From contig JAVHNS010000010.1 in assembly GCA_036872755.1 (NCBI GenBank), forward strand, positions 248,001 through 312,000: a stretch of DNA of 64,000 nt. Direction: 5' to 3'. This document shows, piece by piece, positions 1 through 11,100 of the stretch (position 1 is its first letter; each line of letters opens with the position of its first letter). Origin of the DNA: Orbilia blumenaviensis. Lineage: Eukaryota; Ascomycota; Orbiliomycetes; Orbiliales; Orbiliaceae. The notes beneath the pieces were generated by a model that did not search any database, was not told where the DNA came from, and worked only from the letters and a program-made list of their open reading frames with translations. The position numbers were made by a program, and so were the translations under genes.

Positions 1-234
1 TGTCACCTGGGGAGCCCATTCCAAAAAATTTAGCATCCAGGTCTCGAATTTAATACCTTTAAGGTGATACAGGTCTCCAGAACATACCCGTTTTTGCGTT
101 GTAGTTTGGTCAACTCCAAGGGGCTGCTGCTCTCCAAATGTGACGGCGAAGGCGGGGGAAAGAACCGAGAGAACCAGTTGGAGAGCGATCAAAACCGCGA
201 CTGGGAAGGTCACTGACGTATTAATTCCCGCCAT
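1..234 (-). CDS. Putative secreted protein, 5' part only (runs off left edge)
   Basis: An open frame starts at the ATG at 234-232 and stays open to the window edge (78 codons). The first ~30 residues look like a secretion signal: a short polar start, a hydrophobic core (residues about 10-27, with AVLIALQLVL) and a possible cleavage site after AFA (residues 28-30). The segment after it is polar and ends near a KR pair (residues 48-49), which could be a Kex2-type site. Immediately after that, 87-82 reads GTATGT, a consensus fungal donor, and an acceptor CAG lies at 9-7 after a GCTAAAT branch-like site. The likely intron is 87-7 (81 nt); it is free of stops and divisible by three, so the frame is open whether or not it is spliced. 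The rest of the gene lies outside the window and I cannot name the family. Confidence 0.55.
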   Translation of the reverse strand, partial: MAGINTSVTFPVAVLIALQLVLSVLSPAFAVTFGEQQPLGVDQTTTQKRVCSGDLYHLKGIKFETWMLNFLEWAPQVT

Positions 235-692
235 GACGGATTGGATATCACTTCCGTGTTAAACTTCAGACATTAAATCGAGATATCTGACTGTATTAAT
301 TCAAAGTTAAACAATTGTTTTGTTGGAGATTGCGGTGCCTGAAGTTTGGGGGAGTGTCCAGGCGGAGCTGGTCGATTTGGCAGTGGGCCCTTACCGGCTT
401 AAACCATTTTGAGTACGGCGCGCCCTATTTGAGGATGACGGCAGTGCGAATCTGCAGCTTGGGGTCTGACGATAGTATCTGCAACATCCGCCAACAGCTT
501 TTCGTGTTGCGAAACAGGGATCCACGTTCCCAGCGATTCCTCGTTTAGAGTAGTCGTGCCGACATCTAGATAATGAAGTGGAAACCTGCGCAGCCTTCAG
601 CTGATCAAGACGCATTATATTATAAACCACTCCTAAGTTAGATCTAGCGAGTTTAGTTTCCACTCAATACAATGCTTGAGTGTCTAGATGTC
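235..692. other. Gene-free stretch between divergent genes
   Basis: This lies between the secreted-protein start (234, minus strand) and the small plus-strand gene at 857. It presumably holds both promoters. Short open frames on both strands here show no recognisable domain or splice pattern. Confidence 0.5.
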
Positions 693-699
693 TATATAA
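693..699 (+). promoter_or_regulatory. TATA box candidate for the small gene at 857
   Basis: TATATAA occurs 158 nt upstream of the ATG at 857, followed by a pyrimidine-rich leader with CT runs. Position and composition fit a TATA-containing fungal promoter, a class often used by strongly or conditionally expressed genes. The transcription start is not determined. Confidence 0.4.
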
Positions 700-856
700 G
701 CTCCACTATCCTCCCAACATTACAAGGCCTCATTTGGTCCTTCATTATTTGATATTCTATTGCCCTCTTGGAACCCCAAAGCCCTAATCAAAAAAAAGTT
801 TGAATATCAGAAACATAGATACATATCTACAGATCCTTTTCTTCAAGTATCCCAAC

Positions 857-1222
857 ATGCCTACCGACAATCAAGGAAGCTCCTACGAGTATAAGAGCTC
901 TGGTACCAATAACCAGTAGGTTCAAACCTTCAATTTGGGAATGCTCTCATAGAAACCCACAGCTGATCGTAGAATATACAGGGGAAACCACTACTGCAGC
1001 CGTGATTATGGGAGCGGTGCTTCAAACCCCAATTCTTATCACTATTCCAACACGAATGGCAGCTACTACTATAGCAACCCAAATGTAGGCCAATCTTTTT
1101 TTAACTACCTCACGTCTTCTCTAACTCGGATCTGGCGTCTCTAGGGCTCCACTTATTATAACAATGGGCAAGGTGGATCAAAATACACCCCACCATCATC
1201 TGGCAATAGCGGGAAGAAATAA
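857..1222 (+). CDS. Small conserved fungal protein rich in Tyr, Ser, Asn and Gly
   Basis: Three exons (857-915, 982-1084, 1145-1222) join into a 79-residue protein. Both introns are bounded by GT and AG (66 and 60 nt) and the phases match. The product begins MPTDNQGSSYEYKSSGT and carries tandem aromatic-polar stretches such as SYHYSN, SYYYSNPN and STYYNNG, ending in a Lys pair. It has no signal peptide, membrane segment or catalytic motif. I recall short proteins of this composition (YYYSNPNGST-like core) in many filamentous ascomycetes, without a known function; this is from memory. The TATA box at 693 suggests regulated expression. The gene is easy to miss because no single exon exceeds 35 codons. 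Function unknown. Confidence 0.75.
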
Positions 1223-1695
1223 TGCAAGTGCAAGGAGACTAGAGATTTGGTTCTGAAGGGTACGGGTCGGGGGCTGGTATAAACTGAAGCGAATTGGGTT
1301 CAGGACCCAGACACGGGTATATAAAAGGTTCAGATATTATCTGCCTAGCTGCTATGTACAATGGCAGGAGAACAATATGCCTTACGGATACTACGCCTAT
1401 AATTAGGTACAAATAGTAGAATTATCCCAGTAACAGAATTCGGAGTTTTGATTAGGTATATCGTTAGTGTTTTAACCGTGAAAATCGAAAGGGAAAGTTA
1501 AAAGGAAACAATAGTCCAGAAAATAAAAGCATACCCCGCTCTTAGGTAAAAGTCAAGGCGATAGTATTTACAGATTAAAGAATTATATATCTAGAAGCAA
1601 CCGAGTGCCACTTACGGAGAATGCATTGATGCCTAACGCTAAAATGCTTTTGAATAATCCGCGATGCCGAAAGTATTGTATACGGAAGGCCCCAA
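1223..1695. other. Gene-free stretch
   Basis: This is the 3' region of the small plus-strand gene, facing the 3' end of the minus-strand transcription factor. A short Tyr-rich open frame around 1354-1416 is too short to support as a gene. Nothing else was recognised. Confidence 0.4.
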
Positions 1696-3699
1696 TCAGG
1701 ATCGCTCGAAATCGACCATAAACTCCAAGGCAGACGATAGTGGAGCTTTCTCCGTGTCCATCGGATGTCCCAGGCCGTCGAAGTCGCACGCTTCCCTTGG
1801 CCACCTCATCAGATGAGGGAAGGCGTCGTCGATCTCCCGGCAGATGGCGCGACACATTGCCTTTGGCCGACCCTGTAGCCACCAGCATTGATCCAAGTCC
1901 AAGTGGCACATGGCAGCGTAGTAATGCGCGAGGATGATGAGAGCCTTGGGGTCTTTCCTCTGGACTAATTCGATGTAGCGATCAGGTTGCATTGCCGGCC
2001 ACGCCACAAGAGCACAGGAGATGTTGGATGTCATGTCCATATGAATAGAATCCGGGGCGGTTCTGACGGCTTCCAGGAGCGGCAATAGCGAAAGTAATAC
2101 TTTCTGATATATGATGGAGCCGTGGCATTCCCAATCGAAGTTTTGGATGCTATCTGCTGCCACAAGGTCGAGACCAGACTGCCATTTTCCGGGTTCCGAT
2201 TGCCATTTCTTTCGCATGATTTCCATGATGAGATCTTTATCTTCATCACTGCAGTCCGTAGGAGGCTCCGAGATAAGATTTGCCCGTTCTACTTCTGTGC
2301 CTTCCTCTTCTTTCAACATCTCCATAATCTCAAGCCCGTCAAGTTCGACATCTCGAGAATCCATTGTCAGTGGCATAGAAAGTAGTCCACCGAATATGCT
2401 GTCTGACTTTTTGCCCCACATCTCCTTCACGATATTCTTGACTCCGTTCATCAGAGGTAGGTATTCGTCTGTAGCAGCATCAATGCCATGATGATCATAC
2501 GCTGCACAGGAATGGAAAGCGAGCAAGGTGTTGGCAGCTATTAAGGCGTCGTAATTTGCAGCTGTAACTCCTACATCGGAGAGAGTTAGTCGGAGGGTAC
2601 CGAGAGCATGTTGGCGATGTTGGAGCTCGTGAATCTGATGTTCTTTCTCATGTGGTTCGAGAACGGCCAAATGGCGTGCTGAGAACATAAGAAGGGCGTG
2701 CATCAAGAAATTGTGCTATAATACATCCTTGTTAGCAAGAGCACAACCTCATAACACACACCTCCCGGTCTACACCCACCTTAAAAGCAAGTTCAGCGGC
2801 ATCTCTCCGCCAGAGAGTCGTATTAGGCCCCAATATCAACGTTTGACTAGCGTTCATAGTGAAGTTTTGCATCAAACGGAGATCCGGCATGCCCACTTGT
2901 ACCGGTATCTGGTTGTATTTCGACATTCGGAACTCTAACGCCTTCGGGATGAACTTATGACCCAAATCTATCGGTTTTAACGACTTTTCGAGCTTCTTGA
3001 TGGCGACTGGAACGACACCTCCATTCTTGCCCTTCCCGTCTGGGACTACAAATGGTTGTGCAAAGACGATTTCCGGCGCCGACGGTGGGGGAGGGTACTC
3101 GCATCGTAAGGAGCGTTTAAGACAATTCTGGCACTCGGGTTTGTCTTCGTCGCACTATATTTTGATGACAAAGGCAAGGTTAGCATTTTTCAAAACATCT
3201 ACAGAGATATTATTACTTGATCAATTGTCTGAAAGGATAGAAAGTCCTCGTAGGGCTGATAGAGAAGCGGATATCACGTCAGGAGGGGCACGTGGCCCGC
3301 GATCCATGCGAGATTCACAGGCTTGGAGAAGTACATAAACAAGGGTGTGCAGTGTACCTTGACTCGCCGCTCCTTGCAGCTAAAACAGCCATTTTTTGAT
3401 TTAATATGGGATTTACGGTGGCGGAACGCCTGCTTGCCTCTACCCTTCCTAATGCTTCCTGTTGTGCCGCCTCCCAAACCCTTCTCTGACGCCGTGGATT
3501 GTTTCCGAGCTGTGATGGGCGTCGTGGATTCGGTGTCGGGTTCTGGGCTGTCTGAACTGGTGCTCTCGGCCAACTCCACAATGCGGGCTGGCCCCGCAGA
3601 TGTGCTTGAAGAAGCTGGCGATTTCCGCCAGCTATACGGTTGTTGTGACTCGTCGCTGGGGGTGATGATGAAGTCTAACTGGATCCGATCCCGCGCCAT
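1696..3699 (-). CDS. Zn(II)2Cys6 transcription factor
   Basis: Three exons (3699-3358, 3154-2780, 2715-1696) encode 578 residues; introns are 203 and 64 nt with GT/AG ends. The zinc cluster is complete only after splicing: Cys105 and Cys108 (CFSCKERRVK) lie at the end of exon 1, and Cys115, Cys122, Cys125 and Cys132 in exon 2, giving CX2CX6CX6CX2CX6C. Such proteins bind DNA in the nucleus through a binuclear zinc cluster. The N-terminal ~95 residues are Ser/Thr-rich and basic. The segment after residue 240 (beginning HNFLMHALLMFSARHLAVLEP) resembles the regulatory half of sterol-uptake-control (UPC2)-like factors, which is inference from pattern only. Target genes are unknown and no biosynthetic cluster lies beside it. 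The start ATG at 3699 is the first in frame upstream of the finger. Confidence 0.88.
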
Positions 3700-5714
3700 G
3701 AGTGGATACCATTCGCATATACGAGGGCCACTCCCCTCTCAATCAAATGAAGACACAATTAACTAAGGGCGGCTATGCAAGATAGGCAAGCGGTCTAGAG
3801 CCCTGCAGCAAAGTCAGCGGGCCTGAGGGAGGAGAATGCCGTAGACCCGAAGCGAAGCTTCTTTCAAAAACTCTGGATCTGCAGGAGGCTGCTGCCCTTG
3901 GAATCCTAGGCCCTGTAGCGATTCCTTTTCGGAACACTGAATACGAGAGGTTAAAGGGGAGAATACAAGATGTTCTAGATACACCTAAGTGGTGGGCAGG
4001 TACTGGGGATCCGGTGTGGTGGAAACATGCGACAGAGAAGGAGCATGTATGGATGCTATGGTAAGAGGGTTCGTATCGGGGCTACGCTTCTGGTTATAAC
4101 CTTTCGTTTAGCTCTGCTCCGAAGAGCTGGATGCAGCAGGCCCGGAAAAAACAAAGCGAGGAGGGCAGAAGGATCAAGAGAAACACCGCTTAGACCAGGC
4201 CCGTATTAAAGGGGGGGGCAGCTGGATATGAGCTAGCGGACGACCGACGACGAGGATGCACGGCTTGCTATATTAAGAGCCCACGATCTGGTTGATTATA
4301 TAACGTCCGAGCTCGAGGGAACCGTAAAATGAAGGCGTCAGCCTCCCATGGCCATGCAAGATCCAAAGAGGCGAAAAGTCAAAAAAAGGCACCGGCGTGA
4401 GGTTATATAATGCAAAGTATGGCCTTAAAATTCAAATTTCGGCAGTGAGAGGGTGCCACTTTTGACGAGAGCGGCGGGCGGGCAGTTCGACCAACGGCTG
4501 TATTATATATAATACTCTCAGGCTTCGTTTACTCGATACAGTTTGACGTGGTCTTATCGATTGGGCCTCGTCATCGTCACTAATATCGCCCGAGAGACTG
4601 CTCGTGAAAGCCCAAGAGCCAGAAAAGGGTTTATTCCAGGGACAGGTTTATAAAGGAAGCAGACGACGAGGATCTGCCTAAACACCGGCTGATAGATTCG
4701 TGTAGAATCCGGGCAGCTGCGGGCATTTTGGGACCCACTCTGCCCGCGGCCCTCTTCGCACTCGCATTCGCCTGCGCGTACTGCTACTTGAGAAGGCTTC
4801 TAGGGCGAAGCATTTGCGATCAGGCCCGCCAAGATATTTCCCTTCACTTGCCGTCACCAACTTCTAGACTTCCCCCCCATTTCTCTGATCGTTATACGTT
4901 AGTTGGAGCGAGGCTACTTGAAATACATTAGACCTGTGTAGGTACTAGCGGCGCCGGACAAAGGACATTTCCACCGGATATGCATTCGTGTGGGCTTCGG
5001 AAGGTCGGGGTTTACAGACGCCTACGTGTGGAGCCCCAAGCGGCCACTACCGAACCCGAGAGAGGAAAGCCAACAGTTATGGTGCGTTTCCACGAATTCT
5101 AGCGGGATCGTTAAATTGTTTCTCCATCGATCGAAAGTGCGAGAAAACTTAGCACGGATAATTTCTTATGCAGAGTAGTCAAGAAATGAGATCGGTTAGG
5201 TATATAGTACGGTGTTAATATCCAACCCGCAGGATGGGATCCCGTGCCTGGAAATTCCAATCCCAAAGATGGGATATCGGGACAGCCCCCCAGGTTTTGC
5301 ATGAAACGCACGGACAAAAAACCGCGGGTATCGTGCTGACCAGATTAAATTGCAAGATTGGATTGGCTTCTGTCTTGAATTATAATTGGGCTTCTTCCTG
5401 GTGCAGACGCAACGACGCTGGGAGCCATCCGCAAAAGGGGTAAGACTATGTAGTCAGAATACACCTACAATCTAACGGCGTTGTTATATCAAAAAGTTGT
5501 ATTTTTTTTCTTTTCTGCAATTTATCTAGACACAGCCTCTATAGTTCCTAATACACCACTCCGGAAAGAAATAGATACAAATACACGATCCTACTAAAGC
5601 GCAAACCAAAAAGCAACTCAATATGCACACTCTCAGGAATGAACATCTGGAGTACCTGGGACTTCACAACATTCGTTCAGCTGGGAGTCTGGGCACATGA
5701 CAACATTAATGCAT
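3700..5714. other. Gene-free stretch of about 2 kb
   Basis: This holds the promoter of the minus-strand zinc-cluster gene and the 3' flank of adenylosuccinate synthetase. Open frames here (for example 4027-4209, 4728-4931, 5234-5443) lack domains, splice continuity or biased composition. No RNA gene or transposon remnant was recognised. Confidence 0.45.
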
Positions 5715-7215
5715 TCACCTGAACAGCATGTTGTCTCTAGCTGGGCCAACCCCCACACTGCCTATCCGAGCCCCTACGAACTCCTCAATGAATTCGATGT
5801 AGTCCTTCGCTTCTTTTGGAAGATCATCGTAAGAGGTCAAGTTAGCAATGCTCGAGGACCAACCTGGTAATGTCTCATACACCGGCTCAATCTTCTTGAG
5901 GATAGACAGGTCGGGTGGGAAGGCATCGATCTCGGTTCCATCGGGTAGCCGATAAGCCACTGCAACCTTAATCTCTGGCAGGTTATCCAGGATATCGAGT
6001 TTCGTGAGATTGATGCTTGTGTAGTGGTTAACCATCATGGAGTGCTTGAGCACTACAAGGTCCAACCACCCACATCTCCTCTTCCTGCCTGTTGTAACTC
6101 CAACCTCTCGTCCAACGTTCTGAAGGTGTTCCCCGATTTCCTTTTCAATGTGTCAGTATTGGATGGTAGCTTCAGTTGCGATCGTATTTGCTTTAAAACC
6201 CTACATTAAGCTGCTCCGTAGGGAATGGACCACCTCCAACCCTAGTGGTATACGCTTTGACAACACCAGTAATCTCTCTAATCTTGAATGGTGAAATCGC
6301 CAATCCAGTGAAGACACCACCAATGCCAGTATTGGAGCTTGTCACATACGGGTATGTGCCATAGTCAAGATCCAACATCAAAGCATTTGCACCTTCCACG
6401 AGGATTCGTTTATTCGCCAGTTGTCGCTCATTCATCCAAGGAATCGCATTGACGACATATGGTTTCACAACAGGTGCAATATCCTATTGAAGTCAAAGTC
6501 CATCAGTCAGCTAGCCTTATACAAGTTTACACGAGCTCTGCTGCTATTCAGCCCACCTTGAAATAAGCCAGCTCCTTCTCCTCGTCGTAGCTGTCCAACA
6601 GCGCACCAAAGCGTTGCTTTAGGCCACTAACAAGAGCCCTGAACCGCTTTTCAAATTGGTCCCATTTATCCAGGTCCAGTTCTTCAATTCGCAATCCGCT
6701 TCTAGACGCCTTGGAAGAGTAGGTCGGGCCGATACCCTTCCTCGTGGTGCCAACGTTAGCTTTCCCCAGCGCTACCTCCTCAAGCCCATCAACAATTTGG
6801 TGAAGGTCCAACACGATGTGGGCACGGCTGGAGATGAAGATGCGTCCGGTGGTATCGAGGCCCTTGTTTTGAGCAGCTGCTAGCTCTGAGAAGAAGGACG
6901 GGATGTGAATGACAACCCCAGACCCAATGAGGTTTTCGCATTTTGGATTCACAAGACCTAATCGACGGGATAGGTCCCATTAGCTCACCTCATATCACCT
7001 TTTTGGAAGTCAATTGTTTCTGGTAAAAGCATACCCGACGGTAAAATATGAAAGTCGTATGCAACACCGTTAGCCACGATAGTATGACCGGCATTGTTTC
7101 CTCCCTGGCATCGTGCGACGACATCAGCTTTCTCGCAGAGGATGTCGACAAGCTTCCCCTTGCCCTCATCGCCCCACTGGGCACCGAGGACGACCGTGAC
7201 ACCTTGTTCGGCCAT
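5715..7215 (-). CDS. ADE12: Adenylosuccinate synthetase
   Basis: This enzyme joins IMP and aspartate using GTP to make adenylosuccinate, the first committed step from IMP to AMP, in the cytosol. Four exons (7215-7035, 6957-6557, 6483-6205, 6140-5715) give 428 residues, the usual length for fungal enzymes. The N-terminus carries the GTP-binding loop GDEGKGK at residues 15-21, with catalytic Asp16, and [10 protein letters not shown] with the catalytic His44. Further family blocks follow: [58 protein letters not shown] and [12 protein letters not shown]. Introns are 77, 73 and 64 nt with consensus ends, and all phases close. No essential residue appears to be missing. Confidence 0.97.
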
Positions 7216-8170
7216 ATTATGTGTTTTGCTGTGAGAACAAAGGCGAGCCTCAATCGGTAGCGATATCGATGGAGGGTGACGATTGAGTTATAAAAAAAGC
7301 ATCCACGGGTAACGTTGGTCCACAGCCATTAAAAGAGTCGGCCGGCGCCCGTTACGGTAATAAAATGCCTGCCAACCCCTCCAACAGAACCCCGCTATTA
7401 CAGACTTGGGAGCAGTTGTTAGCCACGGATTACTGTCATAGCTATACATACTTTACTGCTTTACTACCCAATTGCAATAAATTGCTCATTCGGGTTTGAT
7501 CCAATCGAAATGATTCCGATGAGCTGCGTGTTCGCTCCCCGCCGATATCGCATAGGCAAAATTTTCCTGTAGGCACAACACGGCGCAGCGTCAGCTTCAG
7601 AGCATTTCCTGCCCAGCTGTCAAGCTTTGCTGCGGGTTCACGTCATGGTGTTTCTCTGGTTAGCGCGGACGCATATCATACGAAATGGCACCTGCGCGCA
7701 CATACATGACCCAGATGCCGATGCCGTACGCCCGCGACCTCTAACTCGTCCGCATTTCTGATTTCGCCAGATCCAGCCTAATCAGGGCGCTTATAATTGC
7801 CATCCGGCTGTCTTCAATTGGTGCAGAAGCACCCACAATGTTTACAACAGGCAACACACCAAACAGCAACCATTTCACAACCACCTACGCACTTGCATAA
7901 TGATCCTTTGTATTCTTGAGATGATAACATATATACCCGATATGGAGTCTACCGTCTGGACTTCTCTTGGCCTGAATACTATGATAACTACGTATACCCG
8001 CCCAGGGCGGTCAGGGCAAAAATCTATCACGAAAAGAAAAACAGGAAGAATAAATTAAAATAGTAGACAAATAATCTCTAGCCGTTTAGTTTTTCTAGCA
8101 ATTAACTGCAATGCAAGCATTAGTGAATAGAGCAGGCGAGGGATAGTAATGATTAATAGGGCAATGTAAG
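7216..8170. other. Intergenic region upstream of ADE12
   Basis: This is the ADE12 promoter and leader plus the 3' flank of the RNA-dependent RNA polymerase, both on the minus strand. It is AT-rich with no recognisable gene. Confidence 0.45.
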
Positions 8171-11100
8171 TCAATCGCCATCGTTATCATCTCCCCCCTC
8201 AAACAAGGGCTCCTGGGGCACTGCTGGTTCCTTGACCAGCATATCTTTTAATGATGACGCATCAAAAGTAACCATGGGAGGAAGCCCTTCTCCCCATGAA
8301 TTCCTCTCAGTATCTAGAACAGTTTCGATAATTTGCATTTTCCCTCCCTCCTTATCCCCAACTCTAGTTTCTCCAGCCCTGTTCTCCTTACCTCCCGGCC
8401 CTATGATCCGATTCGTACCCTTTTGCTGGTCCTTCCCACTAGTTTTGAGTCCCCTTACCTTTTGCACCCCTCCCCAGTGCCGCCGTCTGTACGGGAAAGC
8501 ATATGCGGGGTTCGGCTTCTCACAAAAACCTGTATCTGGATTCCTAGCAAAAACACCCTGACACATCGCAATCTTCCCCAGCAACTCATCATGAACCCAG
8601 GGGAAAGAAATCAAGGGCATTGGTTCATCTTCCTCGATCGCCCGCGTATACTCTTCGTTTGTGATTTGATAAATTGCTGCCATAAAACGACCGAGTGTAT
8701 ATTCATCATCAGTTCGGATTTCCACTCTAATTTCTTGATCAAAGCGGTCCATCAGTCCATCGCGCATTTCTTTCATATCTTCATGGAACTTGTAATCACT
8801 CCCTATCAATGCATGACTGAGAGCAAAGGTAGACCAGATCTCAAATTCTGTATTAATATCATTTTGGGCCATGACCCTTCGAATTGCCGCGTCATATTTA
8901 ACTTTTAGGCTTCGGGCCATGTTGAGGCTTTTTTCATCGATATCATTAAAAGCCGTGAGAATACGGCTGTCGAATTCCAGGCCCTTCGCGCATTCGTCAG
9001 GGCGAAACGCAACCCTTTCAACCGCATCGTACAGCTGACCGAGGATCTCCTCCGAAACATAAAACTTCTTCCTGGTTCCTATATGTTTTTCGAAGAAATG
9101 TGGCCATCTTCTGATCCGAAGGTCCTTTCGCATCTGAGCACGAACACCCGTCTTCGGGAAATCAACCGCGAGAGAATGTAATCCAGCTAGCTCTATGCCT
9201 ATTAAAGATATGCCAAGTTAGCGAGATATAAAATTTGGTCGAAACCAATTCGTACACAGATAATCCTACATTCTGCTGAGAAGACACCCGCACCTAGGCG
9301 ATCAGCGGTTGCCAGATGGGCGTTCGCAATGGTTCCCAGTGTATCGTTCTTCATATAGTTGACGAAAAATTCTTTGATATCTTCAATTTCGACTTTTCCT
9401 TTGGCCTCTACAGGTTTCGGAGGCGTGTAATCCATAGGCGCCTCGTTAACCTTCGGAGGGATGAATACCCCATCCCAAATAACGATGTAGTCGTCACCAT
9501 CGAGATCTCCCCCAGAACACATATTTGCGATTGGCCTATCGCCGGTTTGTGGAAGTACAACCACGTTTTTTAGATGTCTGAGGTCTGGGTTGTCGACAGC
9601 GTTGACAACCCGGAGGTCCCCTGGGTGAAGAGAAGGGTTTCTAGCTAGTAAGCAAGGCCCCTGAATTATTCTATATTGTCCCTTGTTGTCGTAGTCTGGA
9701 ATTTGAACGAATATTTCAGGAAGTAGTTCAGGCCGCAACATGTCCCCACTACGGCGTGACTTCTTTAACCTTTCATGCTCTTCATCGAAATGTCCTTTCA
9801 GCCCCCCAGTTTCATCCACAACCCCCAACAAAAAGCAACCGTTTTCAATGGTGATACGGGCTTTCTCTTTCAACATCTTGATAGACCACGCCCGCCAGAG
9901 ATGTAACAAGCACTGGACGAAGGGTTCCCTCGATTTCATAAACCCATCATGGAGCAAACCTGCAATTCGGATTGTCCCTCCATTGGCATCGACGTTTTTC
10001 ATGAGAATCTTATGTGCAGCTTTGATATCCTCCATTGCAATATTGAGGTCTCTCAATTGATTCTGGAGTTTGTCAAGAAATACGCTATCTTCAATGCCGA
10101 GGTCCGAAAGAACTTGAATAAGCTGGCGGTTTAATGTGGCAACCGAAAACGACGAGTACCTGATAATCTCTAGAGAATTATGCTCAGTGTCGAATTTACG
10201 CTGGCTCGGTCGGATGCAAACTTGAAAGCTTCCTTCGCCCACCTCCATTTTTTTGATATTGGGGTCTACCGCGAGGACGCCCTTGCAACCACCAAGCCTG
10301 AATTGGAAGGCACAAGGCAACGATTGCTCTCGAGGGGGTGGGTACTCAGCTGCAATGAGTTGCGCTGCTGATGGTGAAATCGTCCCACATCCATCCGAGA
10401 AACAAAATCCATTTCTCTCTACATCCGGGATCATGGTGGTCTTAACCTTGAACCCAATAATCGCGCGAGTAGTTGCTGGGTTTATGTTAGTACAACACCG
10501 CTATGAAGTCATTGGGATCACTAGTCACTCACAGAAACATTGGCCCAAGCGAGCCGAGCACTTCGCAATCACTTTAATGCTCTCAAAATCACCCATACAT
10601 TTCCTGATATCGTCGCAAGTCAAATCTGAGCCTTCCGCAAAGAAATAGGCGCCATGCTGGCGTAGTTGAGAATTTCCAAATGCAAGAAATCGAAAGTGGC
10701 GATCCCCAATCTTTATACCGTTAACCAATGCCCTCATCACACGAGTGAAGAGTTCATATGAAGTCTCAAGTTCCGTTGCAGAAATCTTTCCCTGAAGTTT
10801 CTCGTCTGTGAACTGTACTCTGAGAAACCGGTCCCGGTAGTTGAGGAACTGCCGGATTACTCTGTTTGAAGTCTCGACGACAGGATTCGTATAGTAGATC
10901 ATTGTTGGTGTAATCGTAGCCTTCCTAGTTTCAACAGAGTGCTTCGGGACTTGCGCCTTGAACTTCTTTTCCGGTTTGACGCTCAGAATTTCCATAGGAT
11001 CGTAGAAGCGTTTACCTGCATCAACGATTGTCTCGAGTATTCTGACGGCAGACCCTTCTGACCGCTTCTCAATCGCGACTAATCCATCTATAAACTCCTT

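Noticed and set aside
1354..1416. Short Tyr-rich frames after the small 79-residue gene
   Set aside because: At 9-20 codons they are too short to support; could be a relic of a duplicated segment but nothing proves it.
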